Positions 50,516-61,200 of a stretch of 64,000 bases of DNA are shown here, piece after piece. Under the pieces are notes generated by a model. That model was not told the DNA's origin. It ran no database searches and saw nothing but the letters and a program-made list of their open reading frames with translations. The position numbers and the translations under genes were made by a program. Numbering within the stretch: the first letter of the stretch is position 1; each line of letters starts with the position of its first letter. This DNA is from Pezizomycotina sp. ARF18 (lineage: Eukaryota > Ascomycota): assembly GCA_002224055.1 (NCBI GenBank), contig AZLU01000129.1, positions 1-64,000 on the forward strand, in the 5' to 3' direction.

Positions 50516-53500
50516 TTAATCTTCCTTTACAGCATTGATACTTTGTTGCACGATGGCCTCAGCTGCCCTCTGAGCAGCGATTCGTTCTTTTTGTTGCGAC
50601 CTTGCTCTCAAGTAACCGGCAGCTCGGGCCTCATCGCAGAATCCTCAGGATCATATCATCACTAGGTTCCGCCTGCGCTTCCTTGCGTTTTTCTTCTTTA
50701 GCTTTCCGCATCGTCCCCAGGTTGCGGTTCATCATTACAGACTTGGACCGCTTAGCCATGGGCAAACCGAGGAGAAGCGCTCCCGATCCGGGGACGCCGA
50801 GGTTGACAGACTTTTGCTGCTGCTGCTGTGCCTTTTGGTTCGTGGCGGCCGCCATGCGTTCCGATGTACGGATGAGGCTTTCTGTTGACTCGTTGTAGAA
50901 GAAGCTGACTGATGGAGATCGTGATATTTAGGCGACTTCAGAATGTCTATTTGGACGCCTTGGGAGACGCCGTTTTCGTCAACGGCTTGGAAAAAGTAAA
51001 TAGAAGCTGTTAAAAGGAAAAAATAAATGTTAGCCATGTGTTATATTTATCTTATCATCAATTGCAAAATGTGTGTGCCACTGCAAGAGTACCTTAAGCC
51101 ACTTGAAGACAATATCAACCTCTGCTGCTGAAGTGGTTTCTGGTTGGATGGTTTATCCGACAGTGGAGGTACCAAGAGAGCCTCTAATGTGACCAACACT
51201 TCCTTCCATAGCCTCGTCATGACATTTACCATGGCCTGCTCGGTTAAGGTCTGATTGAGGATCTGGAAGTTTCGTTGAAATAGTCGAAGAGAGTGTAAGG
51301 GCTTGAGCAACAGATTGCTCAGAAGCAGATGGTCCGTGTACGACTGAGGTCGGCCGCCTCCGAATCCAGTCCGCGAGAAATAGCTCGACACAGCTGATAT
51401 TGAAATACCGCTGGAGAGGAGAGATTTGAGCGTTGCCCGTGAGAGACAATGATGAATGTAGCGGAGCACTGGATTTACGAACGAGAATATGCCATTAGAT
51501 AGGCTTGAAACTGAGAGAAATCGCTTGCGGGAGATTACAATAAGAAAAGCAAGAAGACTTGGAAGAAAAAAAATACGCTCACATCACGAGTCTTAAATTA
51601 CTCACTTTATCCGTAATCAACCTTGACATATCCCTCTCCGTCCTCTTAAGGTTCGGAAAGTGCGACCAAAATAGAATTGTATGTCATCCGCTCTCCTTCC
51701 ATGCTTACTTTCAGTAATAAACGGCCTTGTGTATCAAGATCCAGCCAATATTCCTTGAAAGAAAAAATTTGGCGGAAGCAGAAATAATGTCAGTGGATCA
51801 TTTATTTCGACTAGCGAATTTGAACTCCATGGGCTTACCCTTGGTAAATAGTCACCGAAGAATGAGGGTCTAGTTTGATAGACGATCGACCAACGTAATC
51901 GTGGGACCCCACCGTATCGAAGTCCCAGATCGTAGCCGTCAGCAGTACAGGGCCTTGAGTAGTGATTTCTACCGTCTCATCGAACCTAGGGTTAGGGTGA
52001 ATAGACCACTCTTGTCTTGGCCAATCTCTTGCGGAATTCATCCCCAAGACAACGTATGGGTCACTGAGGCCATTAATGTCGCAGGCTTTCAGGTCCTCTG
52101 CTTCAACGATCTTGATGGTGAACATGTAGTTGTTAACTTGACGCCTTGTTGATTATAGGGAGTGTTCTTTGCAATTATAGACGCGCATCTATCCACGTTG
52201 ATAGACCTCTCTATAAGATCGAGGTGTTGAATTGCATATTCAACGTTATTGAATTTGACGCAGTCTGATAGATTATAGATGTTAATGGCTTCCTAACCAA
52301 CGTATAAAGAGACCCCCCCCCCATTTCTTTTTTTTTCTTTTCTTTTTTTTTTTTTTTTTTTTTTTTTGGGGGGGGGGGTGTGGTTCGCCAACGAAGAATA
52401 TTATATACTTACTTCTGGAAGAAATTGAAAGGTACGACTTTTCCTTGCTGTTAAATATGCAAAAAGCTTCTCCTTTTGCGTTTGGTTCTTAGCTGCCTCC
52501 TGTTCGGGTGTAAGTCTGTCCATTTCTTTGGTGAACATGGCTCAAGAATTTCGCAGTAATGTGTTAAACCGTTACCAATCGACTTGACAGGGCAGTGAAA
52601 AACCTCGCGCTCTGGAATTCGTCTGCCCACTGAAGATCTTTAACGTTTTGATTGATTGATTGAAGGAGAGGAATATATCGGAGACAGAGGACGAGTTCCG
52701 CTGATCCGGGATATAAGCAAAGCTTTTGCCTTCTGCGTCGGCGCCGCCATTATGTATTCTAAAGTTATCCTCTCTCACGGCTGCATCAACCCACCCGAGC
52801 ACCTTTGAGTCCGTGATGTTAGCCAACGCCATACAAAATCTTGTACAATATCTTCCACGCTGAAGGGAACGGCTTATTCGGAAGCACTTGGTCGTAAACA
52901 TCCCGAACTTCGACGAGTTTCTTGTACATGTCGAAGCATCCTGCATGTCAAGCTCCTCCTTCTTTCTTGAGCGACTTTGAATATCTCCTTGATAAGCTTT
53001 TGACAATCCTCGGCGAACGTAGGGAATATCACCTCGATGGTGAGGAATACAACGTTTATCTTTCCGAGCAGAGGTTCCGCGAATTTCTTGCTTAATCGCT
53101 GTGCAAGCCCAGGATTTTCTTCCCGAGATCGACGACGTGATACATATCCCACTCTTCCCTGTTATCAGGAATGCCTTCTAGAAGTGAACCGTAAATTTCG
53201 CCAGCTCGAACCTTGAGCCCTTCTTTGACTGATGAGATAAACTGCTCCATGTCTGCCCAGAAAATAGTGGATCTGTGTAAATGTGATTATCGAGGACATA
53301 TTGTATGATGGTAATCGGAGGCGGTCGTTGGTCAAAACACTGCAGTATTGCATGGTACAGCTCACGCAACAACGCGTCATGAAAGCCTGCCAATGTTTTC
53401 CTTTGCATATTCTGGTCAGATATCGTCCATTCTTCCATGGTGTAGTGACGCTGCCGTGTAAGTATTCAAATGCCTTATCGACGGCGTCAAGGTCAAGTTT

Positions 53501-54876
53501 TCCCTCTGCATAGTTGTCTCGGACCGCATCTAGCAGAACGACGGCCTTTGTATAGTGAGGTATTCTCCACCTTAAGCAGCACTCCTCAATTAGGGCGACA
53601 GACTCCTGTTTAGGATCGGTAGAACATACTCCTCGCCGTGCGGGACGGCGACTTCGCCGGGGTTTTGCAGGTCGTATATCAGACACGTTTTGAACAGAAC
53701 TCGAAGAAAGTTTCTCGCAGATGGCGGAATAAACGTGTAACTACTCTCGCGGTCGCCATAGCCGTTGCTCGAGGCGCCACCCGGGCTCGTCACGTCACCT
53801 GTGGGACTCTGAGTAGAGTGTGAAGTTGCGGATGTCACCGAACGAAGATCGAGATTATTGCTAACCATCTGGGCAATAATCCCTCCGACGGCCTAATCTC
53901 TTCCTTCTTCCACGTATCGTATCCGGCGTCTGTATCGAAATCATCGCTCGTGAAAGCTCCCGTGCGGTTGAGATTTATATTATCTGTATAAGTTCTTAGG
54001 TCTGACACTGCTGCCGCATCAGTCCAAGCAGCTTTGTTTTTGTTGATTTCGTTCTGCACGGTTGATATTGGGACCTGGAAGACGCGAGCCACGGTTTGGA
54101 CAGGGGCATTTCGGATACGCTGTATGTAAGGCAGCCTCCTCTGTAACCTGCGTCGTAGCTGACAAGGACGAAGGGGAAGTTGTTGTAGCTTCTACCAAGT
54201 TTTGATCGTGCATGAGTAGCTTTGACTCGAGGGTGGATAAGCGCGTCACAAGCTCCGGGTGCCCCGATGCCCAGCCATTATCCTTCAAACACAGCAGGAG
54301 TAACCGGACGAAAAGAGCAATATGACGGTCGACAAGCAATCCGACATTATCTGGTGAAACACCAGCTACGCTGCCTGACTGAACTGCCGACGTCAGCTCC
54401 CTGGTAGCGTGTGCAACGAATATCAATATGAGATCCTCCGCTCTTCGGCTTTTATTCACGCTACCCCTCACTCGGTTCCATTAATTGGTTAAGGAATACG
54501 GCAAAGGTCCTCCTGATGTTCGCGTCATTGTACTCGCGGTTTGCTTCTCGGCCGGTAACAACACCTCCAGGCGTTTCTGCAGCGCCGTGAGGAACTCGAC
54601 TTTGGGCAGCTTGGTGGACCTGCTGGCCCCGGTGCGGGTGAACTCCTGCATAATATCGGCGGCAGAGCTGGAATAAGATTTGCGCGCCGGCGCTGGTGCG
54701 GCTACCGTAGTTGTCACGCGGCGTCGGGGCTGAAGCAGGTAGCTTAGGAGACCAACCCTGAGGGCATAGCTGTAGCACTCTTCCGTTCCCACCGTGAATC
54801 TGCTGCGGCGATTGCCGGACATCGTAGACATTGCGCTCTGCTTGCGAGCTATATAGTTTCGAGAAGCGGTCGACAT
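50516..54876 (-). CDS. Unc13-like protein with C2 and MUN/MHD domains
   Basis: Fungal homologue of the Munc13/Ync13 family, which acts at the plasma membrane in exocytosis, membrane tethering and septation. From ATG 54876 it reads MSTASRNYIARKQSAMST, ECYSYALRVGLLSYLLQP and a segment with DANIRRTFAVFLNQLMEPS (54560-54480). Then AEDLILIFVAHATRELTSAV (54440-54380), IALFVRLLLLCLKDNGWASG, and a long MHD1 region (53690-52570) with RWRIPHYTKAVVLLDAVRDN. A full C2 domain lies at about 52125-51835: MFTIKIVEAEDLKACDINGL, SDPYVVLG and the calcium-site-like IWDFDTVGSHDYVG. A second helical (MHD2) part is around 51450-51100 (FSRTGFGGGRPQSYTDHLL), and the end is basic, reading RARSQQKERIAAQRAAEAI then VKED and stop at 50518-50516. 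Several introns; one holds a C10...G11 pair. At least ten one-base frame changes. Confidence 0.85.
52313..52378. repeat. C10 - T-rich - G11 composite in an intron
   Basis: C10 (52313-52322), a T-rich stretch, then G11 (52368-52378), all within an intron of the Unc13-like gene whose donor is GTAAGTAT near 52412. The C and G runs are complementary and separated by about 45 bases. Confidence 0.75.
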
Positions 54877-55238
54877 TTTTATTTGATTTTCTGGTTCGTG
54901 CTCCTATCCTTCTTTACTTCCTTCTTTCCTGCCTTCCTCCTTCTTGAGCCCTTAATCTTTGTGAGTGTTTACTAAGAACGAGGGGCGATCAGAGACGTGA
55001 ACGGGGGAGATGGCGGTGCTTAGAAAGAGAGCTACCCGGCGACAAGCGGGGGAAAATAAAAGCGATGCTAGGGGGTGCAAAAGAGATCGTCAACAGCGCC
55101 GCCTACTTCCTGTGCCTCGCAGCAATAAAAATATATTAATATTCGTATAAGTAAACGATCTATAGCTTATAGTAACAGCAATAGGATAACGCGATGAAAA
55201 AAAAGGCAAAGTTGACGTGAACAAACGTGAACGAACGT

Positions 55239-55239
<1 letters not shown>

Positions 55240-55277
<38 letters not shown>
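55240..55277. repeat. T38 homopolymer
   Basis: Equal longest homopolymer of the window, uninterrupted; preceded by three related ACGTGAAC/ACGAACGTG steps at 55214-55239. Confidence 0.85.
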
Positions 55278-55278
<1 letters not shown>

Positions 55279-55455
55279 GTGCCGATTTTCGAAAGCGTGA
55301 TAATTTAATGGAAGAATATATCGATAACTTTTTGGACGCTACGTCCCCCACTCGTGTGTAATTCTATACCTATTTGGTATTATTAGGGGGAAGAAGCAAC
55401 GACAATCCCCACAAAAAAATAAATAAATAAACCAAGTCTATAGTCCTTTGAGTAA

Positions 55456-55493
<38 letters not shown>

Positions 55494-55955
55494 TTATTTA
55501 TTATTTTCGTTTATCAGACTATAAAACTAAGAATAATCGATTTCCCCCCTTACAGGAGGAATAAAAATATAAAATAATATATAGAGAATACTTGCTTCGG
55601 ACGCCGGAGGAGGTCATGTTTATAGTCAAGCAGTAAGTAATTATACTGAAGTATTCTTTGATGGGTAGCTCCCCAACTGTTCTCTCTAATTAAAGACAGG
55701 TCCAACGCGGAGCAGCAAGCAGCAAGCAGCACGTAGCAATGAGCAATGAGACGAGTACTGGAAGATACTTCCAACGATAGGAAAACTTATTCGATGAGAC
55801 CTACTTAGTACTCAGTACCCTTCCTTCTCTTTTTGATCTATCTGTGACCCTTCCCTTTTCTTTTCTTCCAGCTATATATACCTTTAGTATATATCAAACT
55901 AATACAAAATAATATAGGACAATATTACTTACTGACTGTTATTACTATCAACTAC

Positions 55956-55989
<34 letters not shown>

Positions 55990-56411
55990 AAGCGCCTGGA
56001 TTGAAAATAACATATCAGTAAGCTGGGTAGGTAAGTAAATACTTAAGCAAGTACTTAAGCAAGTAATAAGGAAATAGAGGTGGATATAGTAGATACTTAA
56101 GTAAGTTTTTGAACTCTTCGCAGAAATCGTTTGTTAAACTTTTAGCATTTGGTCCCCCAAGGTGCTGGTAGCACAACCAAACAGGCTGTTCAATAGGAAA
56201 GAACCCTTGTATATAGGGAAGGGTTTAGCGGGGCTGCCAAATCCATCGAAGTAGGCCAAAAAAAAAAAAAAAAAATTCAGCTCCTCACAAATCCGGACGA
56301 CATATTATATGAACGAACACCTATTAGAAGTACCATTCAAGCTCTAACCAAACTAACAATTATTATATATCAACTTGCTACGTATATCAACTTGCTACGA
56401 CCTCGTCGAAA

Positions 56412-56440
56412 CCCCCCCCCTTTTTTTTTTAAAAAAAAAA
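56412..56440. repeat. C9-T10-A10 triple homopolymer
   Basis: Three homopolymers abut with no other base between them; the T10-A10 part is a perfect palindrome. Confidence 0.8.
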
Positions 56441-57835
56441 CAAAAGGATAAGCTGGTTGATAGAGTAGTAGATAGTGCTTAGTCTCGCTGTGCTGATGCA
56501 GCTGCGGCTGAGATTATGTTACTATTAGTTAAGCGAACAACGGACCGGTTTCATATCAAATGGTTACTGGCCAGAGAGGATTTTAGAGCTGTATGAAGCC
56601 CACTCAAAACAGTGACGTCGTTAGCTATACTACTTATTAGATAGCTAGCTCTCCTCAGCAACGAGTTAATAATGATAATAGCTGCACTTGAATGTAACAT
56701 TTCCCCACCTTCCCCCCAGATCCGTTTAGGGGTCAATCAATACATGGCGACGTTGTGGCTCGTCGCCCATTAATAATAACAACAAGCTCTATATAGATTA
56801 TTAAAATGGAGACAAATATCAGAACAGGGCCTTTGCTTTCAGCGCGATATTTTTTGGAAAAAAAAAAAAATTAAAGGAAAAAAAGGCGACAGATTTTAGA
56901 GCCTACACTTGCAATCGAGAGAGGGCGGAAATCGCCTGAGACTTCTCACAATCATTCGAAGCAACATTCCAATCGTCAAAATTCAAAGGGAATTCGATTC
57001 GTCGAAAAGTGCTCAAATAAGCAGAGCTTCGTACAAGAATAAAATCAACAATTTTTCACGGATCGGCGGGTAGGAAACGAAAAGCAGATGCCGTTGTGAG
57101 TATGGTTTGTTTACTCACCAGCGTCCAGTTCGGATCAACCGCCGACATCCAATTAAGAAGAAGAAGCAGCATGCAACCCCAGCAAATTAGGATACGTAGG
57201 TGTTCTGGGAAGAGGAGAAGTAAGTAAAACCAAAAAAATCAAAAAAAGAGACAAAGCGCAGTTCTCGCTTTGCGAGTCATCCATCCATCCTTCTTGCTTT
57301 TTTTTGGTTCGATCATGACTACCTATTAGTACCGCTTTCCCCCTTACAACAAAGCTTGGATCGTCAGAATTTCAGTCAAAGATAAGATACCTCTGGATAT
57401 AAGGATGAAATAGGTCCTTGTGAACGTAGCACACAATTCACCTACTTGAACTCAATATAGGGTCCTCAGCCTTAACAGCCAAAGTGGTACCCAAAAAAAA
57501 AAAAAAAATAAATAAATTTGAGCCCCGTGGCCTCTGTTCTTGGTATCTGGTCACTTAATAGTAATAATCAATAATCAATAATAATAATAATAATAATAAT
57601 AACAATATTAGTATAACTACAATAATAACATGTAGAGAGGCTTAGGCTTGATATCACGCCAGCAACCTATAGCTAGGGAAAATGAGAGCGTGCACCTGCG
57701 TTGTCCAAGCAGGTCACATGGCCCTTTAGACTTGATACTAGTTGCTTGACAGTCTCGAAGCAGATTTGAGCGTGTTTCTTACCTACTTAGTAACGATGCT
57801 TAGCACCCCGCGGATCATCTAAGTAGTACCTTTGG

Positions 57836-57977
57836 AATTTATTTATTTATTTATTTATTTATTTATTGATTGATTTATTGATTTATTGATTTATTGATTT
57901 ATTGATTTATTGATTTATTGATTTATTGATTTATTGATTTATTGATTTATTGATTTATTGATTTATTGATTTATTGA
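57836..57977. repeat. TTTA / TTGATTTA tandem repeat
   Basis: About six or seven TTTA units pass into about fourteen copies of the octamer TTGATTTA (57865-57977), nearly perfect. The octamer looks like two TTTA units with one fixed change, later amplified as a pair. Non-coding. Confidence 0.95.
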
Positions 57978-60159
57978 CCTTTTTCACTAAGTATTAATTA
58001 CCAGTGCCTCCGTTATGAGGGAAAAAAAATCCTGGCCGCTGACTTTTTAGTTTCACGGACTCGAAGCGGTAAAAGTCGGCGTGAACCTACTTGATCGTTG
58101 TAAATTTACTCTAGGGTCGCTTGGGTAACTAAACACTTAGAAAGCACCAGAAAGCGATGCGTTTGGGCTATTATTTGATCAAACGTATATCTTATTTATC
58201 TATTCTTTTTTCGAAATTTCTTTTTTTTCTTTCCTTTTTTCTTTTTTTTTTCTTCTTTCCTTTTTTCCTTTTTTTTCCTGTGTGAGGGGGTTGGTGGTTC
58301 TGGTGGATATTTCCTTTTTTCGATTTCGTCATCATACATCATCGATATTTCGATTTCAACCAACAACCTGCGTCATAGGCGCGCATCAAAAAAACCCCCC
58401 CCAAAAAAAAAAAAAAAAAAAAAAAAACTTATACAGAGAAAGAGTATTTGTGATTTCGCAATCCAATCCAGAGGGCTTAGGATCTCCTTTGATCCTTGCA
58501 ATATCGTCTCTTCCCTTTCCTTTTTCTTTTCTATACATACTCTTTTAGTTTCGTTTTGTCTTTTATCACCCCTTCTCGCTGCTAACGTTCTATAGTAAAT
58601 ATTTCCGCATCTCCGTACCCTCGTCTTCGTCGCCTTCGTCTTCTTTCAAATAAAACCCCCGCGCGTTGTGGAATTCCTATTATTTGAACAGGCATTTGCT
58701 GTAATATTGGTGAGCATTGGAAACCCAAGAAGACTGCGGCCAATTGGATTATATTCGAAGGAGGAAAATCAGGAGGAATCCCCTCCTTCCTTTTTTTTTT
58801 TTTTTTTTGAGGAATACCACGAGATCACTTTGTTCTCCCGGGGGTCAACGCTGCGGCAGGTAAAAAAAAAAATAAAAAAAAGATCAGCCTTTCTCTCCGA
58901 AAGCGCACGAACTCCGCCAATTGTTGATCCTCATGGTATATAACTTTGAGCGGGAATTTTACTCCTTCGACGATAAGTAAATAAGAATAAAAACTCTCAA
59001 CTCCGTAACGGTTAAGAAAAGGAAGAGAAGTGGAGAAGACCGGAAAAAAATTTTCTTTTTGAACACTGAGTTTTTTTGAGACCACTTTAGGAAATCGTAA
59101 TTTTAAATTTTTTTTTTTCCGACAAAATATAATTAAAAGAAAATAAAGATTTGTGTTTTTATTCAGAAAGATTAAGCGATATTTATTGATAAAGAGTGAA
59201 AGTAAAGCTACTTGAAGGCACAACCTTATATATAATAATACAAATTCTAGCGGATATATATTGTTGTGTAATAGGACTGTGCACGCTGGGTCGGAGTCTC
59301 CCCTCTTGGTTTGTATGGGGCCACCATATAAATAAGAAGGGAGTTACCATATAAGCTAATTCCTTTCACAAAACATTCTACTTCATATATCTTTTGTGCA
59401 TCATGCTGTACCATGATAATTTATATTTTTTAATAAGACTAGATAATGTTTGTTTATAAATATTAAATACTTATATTAAATAAATGAAAACTATATTAAT
59501 TATTTTTTCTGAGTAGCAAATATAAGTAACTATTTGAAAAATCCAACTACCCTAGTCACACCGTTTCCTCCCATGATGTTCAAGGCTGTCCTAGGCCAGA
59601 CCCTTTTTTTTCCTCATGCAACCTTTTTTTTTTTTTCTTGATAGGTATCGAACGGCCTCTCTTACCCATTAGATGGTCTTACCTAACTTGATCTTTGCCA
59701 GCATGCCATAGTTCTACTATATACCAGAGCAACACGGGGCCTTTGTATAGGGCGATTTAGGTAGGGCGGTGATCACAGGTGGTAAAAGTAATAAAATCCT
59801 GTAAAAAGTTACATGTTGTTTATTAACTGGTCACAAAACCGCATCCTCCAATGCTTATTTGTTTTCCTAGGGAACGCTGAGTATTAATCAACCTTTTATT
59901 ATCGGATTTGATCTTCACTTTGCTCTATTGCAGCGGTTTTTATAATATATTGTAAAAATTACTTAGGTATTAATTAAAAACTGTCTAGAGGATCGATAAA
60001 AACAGGGACCTGGTTAAAAAAAAAAAAAAAAAAAAAGCAAACAAAATAATAAGGAAAACCACAGGACTTCTTTTGTGTATTACAAGGGGAGAAAAAAACC
60101 AGTTGCGAATAACTAAAAAAAGAAAAGAAGAAAAAAAAAAAAGAGTTCAAGATCTTTTC

Positions 60160-60228
60160 GCGGCGGGAGGAGTCGAACCTCCTTATTTCTTTGCAAGTTA
60201 AAGACGCTTTACCCTTCAGCCTCGCCGC
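60160..60228 (-). tRNA. tRNA-like element, identity uncertain
   Basis: On the minus strand, a 69-base segment has a GCGGCG...CGCCGC acceptor stem (six perfect pairs), a short D-arm (GCT/AGC closing a GG-containing loop), and a strong T-arm, GGAGG-TTCGACT-CCTCC. The anticodon arm is ambiguous: TCTTT/AAAGA closes a loop centred on CTT but lacks T33, whereas TTGCAAA would be a canonical loop for anticodon GCA but its stem pairs badly. T8 is missing. It may carry a one-base error, be a degenerate copy, or derive from an organellar tRNA. There is no B-box problem: GGTTCGACTCC fits the B-box consensus. Confidence 0.5.
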
Positions 60229-60239
60229 TAATCAGACCG

Positions 60240-61200
60240 CTACTCGGTGTCATCTTCAACGGGGTGATATCCAGAAGAAGATGTTTTGGCCTGCGCTCCA
60301 AGATACTCCCTAATACTCCAAAGCGTAGCCTGTTTTTTGGCCAACGTTAGTAAAGAAAGAAGCCAAATGCGGAGAAACAGCCCTTACTCCAGCGAGGGCA
60401 AGCAGGAGCCAACGGATATCCCTTGACCTATCCATGACAATGCCCACAGAGGTTTCGATACGTCCAAGCTCGCGTTAATCTCAGTCCTCTAAAATTCAAG
60501 TTAGTACAAAGTTAGTTTCAAGTTACAAGTTTTAAGAAAAAGAATAATAAAGAAAAAAAAAAAAAAGAAGAGAAAATAAAAGAAATAGAAAAAATAATAA
60601 TAATAAAAAGAATAGAATAGAAGAAAAAAAGAAAAGAAGACTTACCTTATCCACTTATCGTAGAGATGGCGGAGATACTGCATTTTTCCGTCCAAGAACC
60701 TTTCTAAAGTAGGATAGTAAGAAAAAGTCAGAAAAGCTCCAGACCACTAAAGGGAGTAAGAACAGTGAAAAAAATAAGTATTCGTAGGGAAAAAGAATAG
60801 TACCTCGTCTTTGTCACCACAGTCGAGCTGCTGTCTCGCCTCCGGCGGCGGCGGCAGTGTCATCCTCCATGCCACTGGAGCGCTCCGCTATTCCCATCCG
60901 TGAGATTCTTAATAAAGGCGGAGGGACCAGCCATGCGCTTGCGACGGCGGGTGGAAGAGTTGGTCGAAGAGAGTGTGGTAGACGAATGCGGGTGGGAAGA
61001 GACGTGGTTTGGAGAGAGGAGGACGAGACGTTGCGCTGAACACCGAGGGGGCGATCAGTAAACTTGGGGAACCAAAGATGCGGACGAGGTGGGTTTGAGG
61101 AGTGGCTGGAACGAGAGAACAAGCTGTTTTTGGCTATTAAGTGGGAAGGGGGAAGAAAGTGACGTAACACTGCATGACTGGGTCTGCGACAGCAAGACAT
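60240..61200 (-). CDS. Possible mitochondrial membrane protein, unknown
   Basis: From ATG 61200 (MSCCRRPSHAVLRHFLPP) the frame is rich in Arg, Ser and Pro with almost no acidic residues for about 90 codons, like a long mitochondrial presequence. It then reads into a more ordered part near 60880 (GIAERSSGMEDD). A GTAC donor near 60803 leads to an exon at about 60708-60646 with FLDGKMQYLRHLYDKWI, before a GTAAGT donor. A further exon (from about 60487) can be read as MDRSRDIRWLLLALAG and a hydrophobic stretch to SFFTNVGQ. The joining frames are uncertain and need indels. No family is recognised. The call rests on the presequence-like start, splice sites and one likely membrane helix. Confidence 0.4.

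Larger units (their letters stand above)
54877..60159. other. Gene-poor region, 5.3 kb
   Basis: No gene is supported. Main contents: CT-rich block just upstream of the Unc13-like gene (54900-54950), T38 (55240-55277), (TTA)n 55458-55487, GCAAGCA-type repeats 55710-55750, (AAT)n 55957-55990, two exact 17-base copies of TATATCAACTTGCTACG (56366-56399), C9-T10-A10 (56412-56440), (AAT)n 57575-57602, the 57836-57977 satellite, a C9/A24 stretch 58394-58430, T18 near 58791 and very AT-rich DNA 59220-59520. Frames here are short or low in complexity. Confidence 0.45.

Noticed and set aside
57836-57977. CRISPR-like repeat array
   Set aside because: The units are head-to-tail octamers with no spacers; this is a simple satellite in a eukaryote.
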